In this document: in pieces, positions 8,824-18,452 of the stretch
How the letters are laid out: every line of letters starts with the position of its first letter
Numbering within the stretch: position 1 is the first letter of the stretch
Assembly: GCF_034006445.1 (NCBI RefSeq)
Contig: NZ_JAVESS010000024.1
Span: forward strand, 1-36,989
From: Desulfovibrio sp.
Lineage (GTDB): Bacteria; Desulfobacterota; Desulfovibrionia; Desulfovibrionales; Desulfovibrionaceae
Direction: 5' to 3'
DNA: 36,989 nucleotides
Notes under the pieces: model-generated
What the model was told of the DNA's origin: nothing
Database searches by the model: none
Seen by the model: the letters and a program-made list of their open reading frames with translations, nothing else
Position numbers and translations under genes: made by a program

Positions 8824-8914
8824 GTCTGGTTGGTAGTCCAGACGCATGCAAGTCATGCCAGTAACCTTCCCCCTTGGGTTGTCCATTCCTTGTCCGTTTC
8901 ACAATCAAGGGGAG
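8824..8914 (+). promoter_or_regulatory. Structured 5' leader of yjdF with sequestered ribosome binding site (riboswitch candidate)
   Basis: Three consecutive hairpins lead into the start codon at 8920. The first is 8824-8829/8838-8843 (GTCTGG/CCAGAC). The second is 8844-8848/8854-8858 (GCATG/CATGC). The third pairs 8870-8882 (CCCCTTGGGTTGT) with 8901-8912 (ACAATCAAGGGG), 12 pairs with one bulge and one G-U. The third stem buries the Shine-Dalgarno AAGGGG. YjdF genes in Firmicutes are preceded by the azaaromatic-binding yjdF riboswitch. Whether this leader belongs to that class cannot be decided without a covariance-model search. Confidence 0.5.
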
Positions 8915-8919
8915 TTGCA

Positions 8920-9347
8920 ATGGAGAGTTACAGGACCAATATTTGTATTTTATTTGAGGATGGATTTTGGGTCGCGTACATTGAAAATTCGCATGCCAAC
9001 GGAGATGACTACCATGTGGCAAGACATGTGTTTTGCCCAGAACCCAGCAATGCGGAACTGCGGGAGTTTTTTTAAGCAGCTTTGAGGATTCACTGCTCTG
9101 GACAGAATCTCCCATAAAGTGTTCCGCCAAGGCATTAGCGGCAAGCCCAAAACGGCGAAGCCGGGAAGCCGGGGCAGCGGTAAGACAATCCTCCGGGGCA
9201 ATTAAGGCACGGGAAGCCGTAAAGCTTGGCAGGGCGCTACGCAAAATAAAAAATGCGAAAACGCGTAAATCGCAGAGAAATTCACAAAGCTGCATCGATT
9301 TCACCCGAAAACAGCAAAAAAAGAAGCAAAAGCATCAAGGGCACTGA
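8920..9347 (+). pseudogene. yjdF: YjdF-family (DUF2992) protein, split by a frameshift at a T7 run
   Basis: The first part (8920-9075, ATG after AAGGGG) encodes 51 residues. It contains ILFEDGFWVAYIE and ARHVFCPEPSNAELREFF, matching the start of YjdF proteins, which are short, function-unknown proteins linked to azaaromatic toxins in Firmicutes. It stops at TAA straight after seven T residues (9067-9073). In the -1 frame the protein continues as LSSFEDSLLWTESPIKCSAK, then a lysine/arginine-rich tail ending KQQKKKQKHQGH at 9347. That tail is also the typical YjdF C-terminus. One extra T would restore a protein of about 142 residues. It could be a real mutation, slippage-dependent expression or a sequencing error. 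Its weaker GC bias suggests transfer. Confidence 0.72.
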
Positions 9348-9362
9348 TTTTGCAAAAGCAAG

Positions 9363-9378
9363 GGGACGGCTTTGCAAA
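9363..9378 (+). repeat. 16-bp direct repeat, right copy
   Basis: GGGACGGCTTTGCAAA, identical to 8445-8460. It lies 15 bases after the yjdF stop codon and closes the segment that holds the integrase remnant. I see no gene in the remaining bases up to the tRNA terminator at 9529. Confidence 0.5.
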
Positions 9379-9528
9379 GCGGACAGCTTCAGTCTTGCGG
9401 TGGGGCGGTTGTTGAGCAAGCATCAGCCCGTGGTTTTTCACTTTAGTTTTCCCCACAGACCTCTCAAAAGTATGTATGGCGTCATGACGCCACCCTGCGC
9501 CGCCCCGAAATTGCCCGCTTCAGAACGC

Positions 9529-9564
9529 AAAAACGGCGAGCTACTTATTCAGTAACTCGCCGTT
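9529..9564 (-). terminator. Rho-independent terminator of tRNA-Ser
   Basis: Read on the minus strand, the arms AACGGCGAG and CTCGCCGTT form a 9-bp stem (9556-9564 with 9532-9540), with a further TACT/AGTA pairing inside. It ends in a run of five T (A residues 9529-9533 on the plus strand). It lies 14 bases beyond the CCA end of the tRNA. Confidence 0.85.
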
Positions 9565-9577
9565 GCCATTTGCTCTA

Positions 9578-9672
9578 TGGCGGAGAGGGAGAGATTTGAA
9601 CTCTCGATACAGGTTTAAGCCCGTATACTCGCTTAGCAGGCGAGCTCCTTCGGCCGACTCGGACACCTCTCC
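9578..9672 (-). tRNA. tRNA-Ser (anticodon GCT)
   Basis: Minus strand. The acceptor stem GGAGAGG (9672-9666) pairs with CCTCTCC (9588-9582), followed by discriminator G and an encoded CCA (9580-9578). The anticodon loop CTGCTAA carries GCT (plus-strand 9635-9637), reading AGC/AGU serine codons. The long variable arm typical of tRNA-Ser is present. The T loop reads GTTCAAAT. Tyrosine integrases often use tRNA-Ser 3' ends as targets, which fits the integrase remnant downstream of this gene. Confidence 0.96.
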
Positions 9673-9708
9673 GCTTTTGGGCGCAGTGCGCCCCGAATGC
9701 AGAAGTGC

Positions 9709-9737
9709 AAGCTAGCTTAGGTTGGCAGGGCTGTCAA
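9709..9737 (-). promoter_or_regulatory. Sigma-70 promoter of tRNA-Ser
   Basis: On the minus strand, TTGACA (9737-9732) is separated by 17 bases from TAGCTT (9714-9709), about 37 bases before the tRNA. The -35 is perfect and the -10 is moderate. Confidence 0.75.
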
Positions 9738-9883
9738 GCGTGCGGAGATTTTTGTTCTTTTGTACATGGCCTGCCGTGGCGGCCGTGGTTGTTACAACCA
9801 AGGTTGCCAACAATAAAAAACGGCATTTCTGCAAAGCAGGCCATGCCCGCCCCGAGCGCTCCGCCGGGGCCACAGACCCACGA

Positions 9884-9912
9884 TTGACCCTTGCCCCGGC
9901 TTGGCGTAGCTT
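9884..9912 (+). promoter_or_regulatory. Likely sigma-70 promoter of glnS
   Basis: TTGACC (9884-9889), 17-base spacer, TAGCTT (9907-9912). This is the same -10 sequence as in the divergent tRNA-Ser promoter. It would start transcription about 20 bases before the first glnS start codon. Confidence 0.55.
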
Positions 9913-9939
9913 TACAGTTTACATTATCGCCAGGAAGTA

Positions 9940-11700
9940 ATGGAGCGCACCATGGCCCCCGAGACAAAAAACATGACCCCCACCGCCGACACCCACTGCA
10001 CCAACGCCACGGACGCAGCGGCGGACACCGCCAGCAAGCCCGGCGTGGACTTCATTCGTGCCCGTATCATTGAAGACAATGCCACAGGCCGCTATAACGG
10101 CAGGGTCCATACGCGCTTTCCTCCCGAGCCCAACGGCTATCTGCACCTTGGGCACGCCAAGTCCATCTGCCTGAACTTTGGCGTTGCCAAAGAATTCAAC
10201 GGCTTGTGCAACCTGCGCTTTGACGACACCAATCCCACAAAAGAAGAGCAGGAATACGTCGATTCCATTCGCGAGGACGTGCGCTGGCTTGGCGGCGACT
10301 GGCAGGACAGGGAATTTTACGCCTCCAATTATTTTGAGCAGCTCTACGCCTATGCCGAACAGCTCATCACCATGGGCAAGGCCTATGTGGACGATCTTTC
10401 AGCGGAAGAAATCCGTGCGTACCGGGGCACGCTGACCGAGCCGGGGCGCGAAAGCCCCTGGCGCAACCGCAGTGTGGAAGAAAATCTCGACCTGTTCCGC
10501 CGCATGCGTGCGGGCGAGTTTGCCGATGGCGAGCGCGTGCTGCGCGCCAAGATTGACATGACTTCGCCCAATCTGGTCATGCGCGATCCCACGCTGTACC
10601 GCATCCGCCATGCCGCGCACCACCGCACGGGCGACACATGGTGCATCTACCCCATGTACGACTACACGCACTGCCTGTCGGACTCCATCGAGGGCATCAC
10701 CCATTCGCTCTGCACGCTGGAATTCATCAACAACCGCGAACTGTACGACTGGGTGCTGGAAACGCTTGGCGCATACCGCCCCCAGCAGATTGAGTTCGCC
10801 CGTCTCAACGTCACCTACACCATCCTTTCCAAGCGCAAGCTCATCCAGCTTGTCAAAGAAGGACACGTTCGCGGATGGGACGACCCCCGCATGCCCACGC
10901 TCTGCGGCCTGCGCCGCCGGGGCGTGCCCGCCGAAGCCCTGCGCGAGTTCTGCTCCCGCATTGGCATGGCGCGGGCCGACTCCACGGTGGAATATTCCAT
11001 GCTGGAATTCTGCGTGCGCGAACATCTCAACGCCCATGCGGCGCGCGTCATGGCCGTGCTTGATCCCGTCAAGGTGGTCATTGAAAACTACCCCGAAGGG
11101 CAGGTGGAAGAGTTCGACATGCCCTACCACCCAGAGGACGAGAGCTACGGCAGCCGCAAGGTGCCCTTCTCGCGCGAACTGTACATCGAGCGCGACGATT
11201 TCCGCATGGAGCCGCCCAAGAAATACCACCGCCTGGCCCCCGGAGCGGAGGTGCGCCTGCGCTATGCCTATTTCATCACCTGCCGCGAGGCCATTCTGGA
11301 CGAGGCTGGCAACGTGATCGAACTGCGTTGCGTGTATGACCCCGATAGCCGCGGCGGCCAAAGCCCGGACGGCCGCAAGGTCAAGGGAACCATCCACTGG
11401 GTGTCGGCCAAGCACGGCATCCCGGCGGAAGTGCGCCTGTACGACCAGCTCTTTGCCGCTGAAAATCCCAATGCGGCTCCCGAAGGCCAGACCTTTCTGG
11501 ACCATATCAACCCGCAGTCCCTCACCGTTGTCGAAGGCCTGCTGGAGCCTGCCCTGGCGAGCCTGCCCGTGGGCGAAAAGGTTCAGTTCGAGCGCCTGGG
11601 GTATTTCTGCAAGGACAGGGACAGCACGGATGCCCGCCCGGTTTTCAACCGCACGACGACGCTGCGCGACACCTGGGCCAAACAGGAAAAGAAGAGCTAG
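9940..11700 (+). CDS. glnS: Glutaminyl-tRNA synthetase
   Basis: 586 residues, a class Ic synthetase that charges tRNA-Gln with glutamine in the cytoplasm. The HIGH-type motif is in [15 protein letters not shown] (HLGH at 69-72), and the KMSKS equivalent is LSKRK at 296-300. The C-terminal half forms the anticodon-binding beta-barrels. About 26 residues rich in Thr/Ala/Asp precede the usual family start. Two starts are possible: ATG 9940 (AGGA four bases upstream) and ATG 9952 (GGAG six bases upstream). The second has better spacing and would shorten this tail by four residues. Having GlnRS means the cell need not rely only on the amidotransferase route for Gln-tRNA. Confidence 0.96.
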   Translation: MERTMAPETKNMTPTADTHCTNATDAAADTASKPGVDFIRARIIEDNATGRYNGRVHTRFPPEPNGYLHLGHAKSICLNFGVAKEFNGLCNLRFDDTNPTKEEQEYVDSIREDVRWLGGDWQDREFYASNYFEQLYAYAEQLITMGKAYVDDLSAEEIRAYRGTLTEPGRESPWRNRSVEENLDLFRRMRAGEFADGERVLRAKIDMTSPNLVMRDPTLYRIRHAAHHRTGDTWCIYPMYDYTHCLSDSIEGITHSLCTLEFINNRELYDWVLETLGAYRPQQIEFARLNVTYTILSKRKLIQLVKEGHVRGWDDPRMPTLCGLRRRGVPAEALREFCSRIGMARADSTVEYSMLEFCVREHLNAHAARVMAVLDPVKVVIENYPEGQVEEFDMPYHPEDESYGSRKVPFSRELYIERDDFRMEPPKKYHRLAPGAEVRLRYAYFITCREAILDEAGNVIELRCVYDPDSRGGQSPDGRKVKGTIHWVSAKHGIPAEVRLYDQLFAAENPNAAPEGQTFLDHINPQSLTVVEGLLEPALASLPVGEKVQFERLGYFCKDRDSTDARPVFNRTTTLRDTWAKQEKKS

Positions 11701-11839
11701 CAAGGGCAATCCGCGCCATGTGGCCAGCTGGGCGGCCCGAAACGGGGCATAGCACCATGCGTAACTCACAAAAATAACAAGATAATACCAGAAATTGCAA
11801 TCTGGAACGTCACGGCGCGTCAGATACGCATTTTGTCGC

Positions 11840-11868
11840 TTGACAGCCAAAACACCAGTATATATAGT
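11840..11868 (+). promoter_or_regulatory. Sigma-70 promoter of tRNA-Lys
   Basis: TTGACA (11840-11845), 17-base spacer, TATAGT (11863-11868). This is nearly consensus and sits 12 bases before the tRNA. Confidence 0.9.
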
Positions 11869-11880
11869 GCGCGTCTCAAT

Positions 11881-11956
11881 GGGTCGTTAACTCAGCAGGT
11901 AGAGTATCTGCCTTTTAAGCAGAGAGTCGCAGGTTCGAACCCCGCACGACCCACCA
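11881..11956 (+). tRNA. tRNA-Lys (anticodon TTT)
   Basis: 76 bases including encoded CCA. The acceptor GGGTCGT pairs with ACGACCC. The anticodon stem is TCTGC/GCAGA, with loop CTTTTAA and anticodon TTT at 11914-11916. The T arm carries GTTCGAAC. It has its own strong promoter and terminator. Confidence 0.97.
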
Positions 11957-11965
11957 TTTAAAATC

Positions 11966-11999
11966 AAGCGGTTAGCCCCACAAGGGCTGGCCGCTTTTT
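11966..11999 (+). terminator. Rho-independent terminator of tRNA-Lys
   Basis: The stem AAGCGG..AGCCC / GGGCT..CCGCTT, with a small internal loop, is followed by five T. It starts ten bases after the tRNA. Confidence 0.9.
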
Positions 12000-12155
12000 C
12001 TATTGCGGATAAGTTTTGGATACGTTCTTTGCCCCTGCGCGTATAGATGCGTAGTACTTTGGCATGGGCAAGCAGAACGCATACCATCACGGAAAGATGC
12101 CGCAAAACCTCATGCCATTATTATCCCCCAAAAGAAACGCATCCAAGAACAGCAC

Positions 12156-12232
12156 TAGAGAGCATTTTACCTTTGAAAAAGTGTACATGCTCTAAGGCTC
12201 CACGACAGTGCAGCGCGCCACAACGTGGCGTG
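12156..12232 (+). repeat. Dispersed repeat family 2, copy 1
   Basis: It contains GAGCATTTTACCTTTGAAAA, an ATGCTCTA end forming an inverted repeat, and then GTGCAGCGC plus the 15-mer CGCCACAACGTGGCG (12216-12230). The same sequence in reverse lies at 35911-35984, and the 15-mer also at 32367-32381. No gene is visible from 12000 to 12637; this stretch holds this repeat, the next one, and the sigma-54 module. Confidence 0.7.
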
Positions 12233-12264
12233 GATTCATCAATGAATCACAAATAATCTCCCAC

Positions 12265-12366
12265 CTGAAATGCGAGCAGGCAGGCAAAAACCTGTCTGCT
12301 CGCATTTTGTGGCAAGGATTTTCAGGCAACCTTTTGAGCTTTAACTCGGTGCATTCGTTAAAGCTC
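12265..12366 (-). repeat. Dispersed 127-bp element (family 1), diverged third copy, reversed
   Basis: Read on the minus strand this follows the elements at 24825-24951 and 29271-29397 over most of their length: GAATG..GAGTTAAAGCTC, GAAAATCCTTGCCAC, AAATGCGAG, then a second hairpin with a TGCCTGCC-like arm. It has lost the terminal TAGAGCA and several internal bases. Confidence 0.65.
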
Positions 12367-12423
12367 AAAGGGCCCATGGTTAATGGGGCATTGCATCTGG
12401 CGGCCCTCTAGCCCACCTTCATT

Positions 12424-12488
12424 TTCTCAATTTAAGAACTTTACCCGCAGAATTACTTCTCGAAATAAGAATTTTCTCATTTTGCGAA
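12424..12488 (+). promoter_or_regulatory. Three upstream activator sites before the porin promoter
   Basis: Three 15-bp sites of the form TTCTC-N5-(G/A)(A/C)GAA lie at 12424-12438, 12457-12471 and 12474-12488. The first is identical in all 15 bases to the site at 16808-16822. Their spacing (33 and 17 bases) and the distance from the third to the promoter (93 bases) almost equal those before ygeX (31, 17 and 94). They probably bind the sigma-54 activator encoded at 15038-16819. Confidence 0.7.
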
Positions 12489-12566
12489 GCACATTTTTTT
12501 TACCACCACCTTTCAAAACCTCCGCACTGTCCCTGCATTATTGAAATTTTTTTCACATGTTCAATG

Positions 12567-12581
12567 TGGCCTTTTTTTTGC
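12567..12581 (+). promoter_or_regulatory. Sigma-54 promoter upstream of the porin
   Basis: TGGC at 12567-12570 with GC at 12580-12581, ten bases between GG and GC as sigma-54 RNA polymerase requires. It is preceded 26 bases earlier by TTGAAATTTTTTTCACAT, which is identical at the same place before the ygeX promoter. Confidence 0.75.
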
Positions 12582-12637
12582 GTAAAGCGTGCGTCAAACT
12601 TTTACCCCTTTTTGAACTTGTTACCCCCGAGGTCAAC

Positions 12638-12709
12638 ATGTCTATCAGGATGCACCTGAATTCTTACCAAAAAATTCCCAACAGGCTCCGACCTTTCGAC
12701 ACTGTCTAG
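12638..12709 (+). pseudogene. Decayed duplicate of the ygeX 5' end
   Basis: The frame MSIRMHLNSYQKIPNRLRPF ends at TAG 12707-12709. The start of YgeX (17027) is [17 protein letters not shown]. Bases also match, including AGGATRCACCTGAA, AAAAATTCCC and a CTTTCGRCAYTGTC stretch downstream, where a two-base gap breaks the frame. Together with the matching promoter this shows that a segment of about 290 bases was copied. Beyond 12710 I find no further ygeX similarity up to the porin start. Confidence 0.75.
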
Positions 12710-12880
12710 AACAGCCCGCTGCACTCTGGTGATGACAAAAGTTGCTCTATGCAACGGCCTTATGACTGCATCCCTGTTATCCGCTCTGGAGACGGCGGTA
12801 TTTTGCAAACGTGTCTCTGAAAGTCCTTTTCGGTCCCATTTTTATTTAAAAATAACCGTATTACAGGAATAGGAGTGTGC

Positions 12881-14479
12881 ATGAAAAGAATTATTACACT
12901 CATTCTTGCAGCCAGCCTGGTTCTTGGGGGCGTCTGTAATGCTTCAGCCATTGATTTCAAAGCCAAGGGCGAATGGTTAATGAACTTCGATCTGGGGACC
13001 GGCGGAAAATTCGTCAGCAAAGGACGTGACGGAAAGAACGCCGTGGGCAACTACCGCGCCGCAGGGCATGGCGTAGAAGACAATTTTGAGGCCCGCCAGC
13101 GCGTGCGCCTTGAACTTACCGCCGTGGCATCTGAAGCTCTTTCCGGAACCGTTTTCTTTGAAATGGGCGACAGCGTCTGGGGCGCCTCCAACTCACTCTA
13201 CGGTGGCGGCGGAGCGCTCGGCGCAGACGGCAGCGTTGTTGAACTCAAGCGTGCCTATATCGACTGGGTGGTACCCAGTACAGATCTCAAGTTGCGTATG
13301 GGCATCCAGGGCTATTATCTTCCCAGCGAAACCTTTGGGAGCGCCATCCTGATGGAAGACGGCGCGGGCATTACCGCCAGCTATAAGTTCAACAACAACG
13401 TGTCGCTTACCTCTTTCTGGCTGCGTCCCTATAATGACAATGCCACCGCCACCAATACTGGGGACACCAGAGTTTCCGCCAACTATCTGGATAACGTTGA
13501 CTTCTTTGGCCTGGTTATGCCCCTCGACTTTGAAGGAATAAAAATTACTCCCTGGGTGATGGCTGGCGCCATTGGCGAAAATTTCGACAGAACAAATGTA
13601 AACTTCGCCACCGAAATCGCGGGAGGCTCAAAAGTCTATAACGGCGCAAGCCCCATAGACTTTCGTCGCAACACCACGGCCCTTGTGGCCCCGCCCGGCG
13701 CTCTTGACGATAATGCCAGACACCTTTTACGCGCTGACGCTTATTCCAGCGCCGTATGGGCTGGCCTTACCGGCAAAATTACCCTTGCTGATCCCTTCCG
13801 TTTTTCCTGGGATTTCAACTATGGAAGTGTGACCACCGGCAGGGAGGAATACGATCGTTCCGGCTGGATGCTCAGTGCCCTTGCCGAATACAAGACAGAG
13901 TGGGGTACTCCCGGCCTGGTCGGCTGGTGGGGCAGCGGTGATGACGGAAACATCAAAAACGGTTCCGAAATCATGCCTTTCGTTTCCATTGGCAGCGGTG
14001 GCTACAACCTGTCCACTCTGGGCACATGGGGCGAACCCTGGCTCTCCAATGACGGCATCATGGGATACAATGCGGTGGGCACGTGGGGTTTTGGCGCAAG
14101 AATAATGGAATTTTCCTTTGTGGAAGCCCTGAAGCACAACATCCGCGTCAACTACTTCCGGGGCACCAATGATCCTGACATGGCCGGCTATATCACCGGC
14201 ACCCGCAGCTACAAGGGACAGGGCAAAGCCACTGGCCTGAGCGACTTCAACTCTTACGGAACGTATCTCACCACAGAGGATTCGGGAATGGAGGTCAACC
14301 TCGACACCCATTACGACATCTACAAAAACCTGGATATGTGGGTACACCTTGGCTATATCCATCTGTGGCTGGATGACAGCGCTAACATGTGGGGTGGATA
14401 CGACAAAAAGGGCAACAGTCATGGGCTTAACGCCACAGATGCATGGCGTGCCAGCATATCTTTCAGATATTCATTTTAA
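12881..14479 (+). CDS. Outer-membrane porin (Desulfovibrio homotrimeric porin type)
   Basis: 532 residues. ATG 12881 is chosen because AGGAG precedes it by five bases and a signal peptide starts there (MKRIITLILAASLVLGGVCNASA, cleavage before IDFKAKG). The mature protein is rich in Gly, Asn, Asp and aromatic residues in alternating strands and ends with SFRYSF, the C-terminal Phe used as the outer-membrane assembly signal. The features fit the large porins of Desulfovibrio. It would allow diffusion of small solutes across the outer membrane. It is the only gene behind the duplicated sigma-54 module, about 300 bases downstream of that promoter. This suggests expression together with purine catabolism and perhaps uptake of purines or ureides; the substrate is inferred from regulation only. 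Confidence 0.85.
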   Translation: MKRIITLILAASLVLGGVCNASAIDFKAKGEWLMNFDLGTGGKFVSKGRDGKNAVGNYRAAGHGVEDNFEARQRVRLELTAVASEALSGTVFFEMGDSVWGASNSLYGGGGALGADGSVVELKRAYIDWVVPSTDLKLRMGIQGYYLPSETFGSAILMEDGAGITASYKFNNNVSLTSFWLRPYNDNATATNTGDTRVSANYLDNVDFFGLVMPLDFEGIKITPWVMAGAIGENFDRTNVNFATEIAGGSKVYNGASPIDFRRNTTALVAPPGALDDNARHLLRADAYSSAVWAGLTGKITLADPFRFSWDFNYGSVTTGREEYDRSGWMLSALAEYKTEWGTPGLVGWWGSGDDGNIKNGSEIMPFVSIGSGGYNLSTLGTWGEPWLSNDGIMGYNAVGTWGFGARIMEFSFVEALKHNIRVNYFRGTNDPDMAGYITGTRSYKGQGKATGLSDFNSYGTYLTTEDSGMEVNLDTHYDIYKNLDMWVHLGYIHLWLDDSANMWGGYDKKGNSHGLNATDAWRASISFRYSF

Positions 14480-14624
14480 ACAACAAAGCTGAGTAGCCCC
14501 CGTTTCGACAGCCTCCCCCCAACCAGGAAGAGGTGCTGGGAATTGGGCTCACTTTTTCGGACCAGTCCACAGTATAAGCGGTATAACCAAGGCGGACAGT
14601 TTCATGAGCCATGCCGCCTTCTTG

Positions 14625-14660
14625 GGTCAAGCCAGGGGGGGAATCCCCTCTGGCTTGACC
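14625..14660 (+). terminator. Hairpin downstream of the porin
   Basis: An 11-bp perfect stem (GGTCAAGCCAG at 14625-14635 with 14650-14660) is extended by GGGG/CCCC around AAT. The following bases, TGTTGTTATATT, are only partly T-rich. It probably ends the porin transcript. The remaining bases from 14661 to 15037 show no gene or clear promoter. Confidence 0.65.
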
Positions 14661-15037
14661 TGTTGTTATATTTCCGGCGGCTTTCTGCCGTCAAAGTTCC
14701 TGTGCGGGCACCACGGCAGCCCGTTGGGGCATGCCCGCTTCATATCACCATGGCGGCAAAGCGGCCGTGATTTCTGCGTGGGCCTGGCAAGGTGTACTCA
14801 AGAGGTGCACATTGGTTGTAACCATGAAGAATTCGGAGTAAAGTGCACAAATAATCAACCGTACGCATTTTCCGCTGGGCCCAGCCCTCGCAAATCGGTG
14901 CGGCAAAGCGCTGTAGTATGGCAATCCATGCGTGGATATAGTTTCATACTTCCAAGACATGCCGCCGCACGGCGGCGAAACCTCGCGCCCGGCCTTTTTT
15001 TGCCGTCCGGGGCGCTGGCTTCCGAGAGGTTCTGAAT

Positions 15038-16807
<1,770 letters not shown>

Positions 16808-16819
<12 letters not shown>

Positions 16820-16870
16820 GAAAATCCTTTCTCTGCGTTTATCAAAATGATAATTTTCTCATTTTGACAA
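16808..16870 (+). promoter_or_regulatory. Three upstream activator sites before the ygeX operon
   Basis: 15-bp sites lie at 16808-16822 (TTCTCAATTTAAGAA), 16839-16853 (TTATCAAAATGATAA, a perfect TTATC-N5-GATAA palindrome) and 16856-16870 (TTCTCATTTTGACAA). The layout matches the array before the porin. The first site spans the stop codon of ygeV. Confidence 0.7.
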
Positions 16871-16949
16871 GAAAAAAACCTCCCCCCCGGCACTGCGCAA
16901 AACGCTTCATGCTGCCAGCATAGTTGAAATTTTTTTCACATTCCAACTT

Positions 16950-16964
16950 TGGCCCCATTCTTGC
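16950..16964 (+). promoter_or_regulatory. Sigma-54 promoter of the purine catabolic operon
   Basis: TTGGCCCCATTCTTGC: GG at 16951-16952, ten bases, GC at 16963-16964, a near-consensus -24/-12 element. The identical TTGAAATTTTTTTCACAT lies 26 bases before it, as in the porin promoter. Transcription should start near 16975, which rules out an ygeX start at 16949. Confidence 0.85.
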
Positions 16965-17026
16965 CCCTGTATGCTTACAACGGCAGCCACGCTGCATGTC
17001 AGCAACCTGTTACCTGTGGGGGCATC

Positions 17027-18244
17027 ATGTCTGTCAGGATACACCTGAACCCATCACCAAAAATTCCCGGCAAGGGGGCTGATCTTTCGGCATTGTCACC
17101 ATCCGTAGCCGAAACGGTTCGCTCGTTTCACGCCACATTCAAGGAATATTCGCCCACGCCGCTGCACAGCCTCACGGGGCTGTCAAAGGCTCTCGGGCTC
17201 AAGCATGTCATGGTCAAGGACGAATCGCGCCGCTTCGGGCTGAACGCATTCAAGGTCCTTGGTGGTTCATACGCAATGGCCCGTTATCTGGCCTCCAAGG
17301 TCGGCCTGCCCCTTGAAGGTCTTTCGCGTGACATGCTGACCTCGCCCGACGTACGGGCCAAGTCTGGCGACATCACCTTCATCACCACCACCGACGGCAA
17401 CCATGGCCGCGGCCTGGCCTGGACAGCCCGCGAACTGGGCTACAAGTGCATCGTCTTCATGCCCAAGGGCTCGGAAGATATCCGCAAGAACAATATCCTG
17501 GCCGAAGGCGCACAATGCACCGTCACGGACCTGAACTATGACGAAGCCGTGCGCATGAGCTGGAACCTGGCGCAGGAAAAAGGCTACGTCATGGTGCAGG
17601 ACACAGCCTGGGACGGATATGAAGAAATTCCCACCTGGATCATGCAGGGCTACATGACCCTGGCCACCGAGGCCCTGGAGCAGATGAAAGCCATGGGCAC
17701 CCTGCCCACGCACTGCTTCCTTCAGGCTGGTGTGGGTTCCTTTGCGGGAGCCGTGGTGGGTTGCCTGGCCGCAGCGCTCGGCGAAAAAGCGCCCAAGTTC
17801 ATCACGGTCGAGCCGCATCAGGCCAACTGCATCTACAAGTCCGCCGTCATCGGCGACGGCAATCCCCACAACGTCACCGGCGACCTGCAAACCCTCATGG
17901 CAGGCCTGGCCTGCGGCGAGCCCAACACCACAAGCTGGGGCCTTTTGCGCGACTACTGCTCCGCCTACATTTCCTGCCCCGACTATATGGCCGCCAACGG
18001 CATGCGCGTGCTCGCGGCCCCGGTAAAGGGCGACAACCCCGTGGTTTCCGGCGAATCAGGAGCCGTGACCACAGGCATTGTCCAGTGGCTCATGCAGCAC
18101 CCGGCGGCAACGGCGCAGCGCGCGGCCCTGGGCCTTGGGCCGGACTCTTCGGTTCTGCTCATCAGCACCGAGGGTGATACCGCCCCCGACGTATACAAAA
18201 ACGTCGTATGGTTTGGAGCCTATCCCGACCTCGACCTTCCCTAG
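17027..18244 (+). CDS. ygeX: 2,3-diaminopropionate ammonia-lyase
   Basis: 405 residues; E. coli YgeX has about 398. It is a fold-type II PLP enzyme that splits 2,3-diaminopropionate into pyruvate and two ammonia, via 2-aminoacrylate. The PLP lysine is K76 in [26 protein letters not shown] is the Asn/Gly loop next to the cofactor, and a Gly-rich phosphate-binding stretch [13 protein letters not shown] is also present. ATG 17027 (after GTGGGGG) is chosen: it lies downstream of the promoter and aligns with the decayed copy at 12638. First gene of the operon. In this pathway it handles the three-carbon diamine left after purine ring opening. Confidence 0.93.
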   Translation: MSVRIHLNPSPKIPGKGADLSALSPSVAETVRSFHATFKEYSPTPLHSLTGLSKALGLKHVMVKDESRRFGLNAFKVLGGSYAMARYLASKVGLPLEGLSRDMLTSPDVRAKSGDITFITTTDGNHGRGLAWTARELGYKCIVFMPKGSEDIRKNNILAEGAQCTVTDLNYDEAVRMSWNLAQEKGYVMVQDTAWDGYEEIPTWIMQGYMTLATEALEQMKAMGTLPTHCFLQAGVGSFAGAVVGCLAAALGEKAPKFITVEPHQANCIYKSAVIGDGNPHNVTGDLQTLMAGLACGEPNTTSWGLLRDYCSAYISCPDYMAANGMRVLAAPVKGDNPVVSGESGAVTTGIVQWLMQHPAATAQRAALGLGPDSSVLLISTEGDTAPDVYKNVVWFGAYPDLDLP

Positions 18245-18452
18245 AGACGCCGCCGTAAGGTCTTTGGCCTTGCGGCAGCCCAAATGTTCTTTTTTTGGCC
18301 GGAAGTTGAAAAAACGCGCCCTCGAGGCCCGGTTTTTCGCCAGGCGCGGAACGCCCGCGACAACTTCCTCCAAGGTGTTTGCGACAGTTTTTTATGCGCC
18401 CGATCCTCCAACCGACACAACGCCAACAGAGTTCACCCAAGGAGAAGAATCA

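Noticed and set aside
9253..9555. Open frame after yjdF
   Set aside because: It overlaps the basic YjdF tail in another frame and runs into the tRNA-Ser terminator; no family likeness.
10399..11850. Long minus-strand open frame over glnS
   Set aside because: It mirrors the codon periodicity of glnS, which has clear synthetase motifs; the minus-strand product has no recognisable motifs.
14543..15035. Small plus-strand frames between the porin and the regulator
   Set aside because: They cross the porin terminator hairpin, have no ribosome binding site and show no recognisable sequence.
16949..17026. N-terminal extension of ygeX
   Set aside because: It would begin at the sigma-54 promoter itself, upstream of the expected transcript start; ATG 17027 also matches the start of the decayed copy at 12638.
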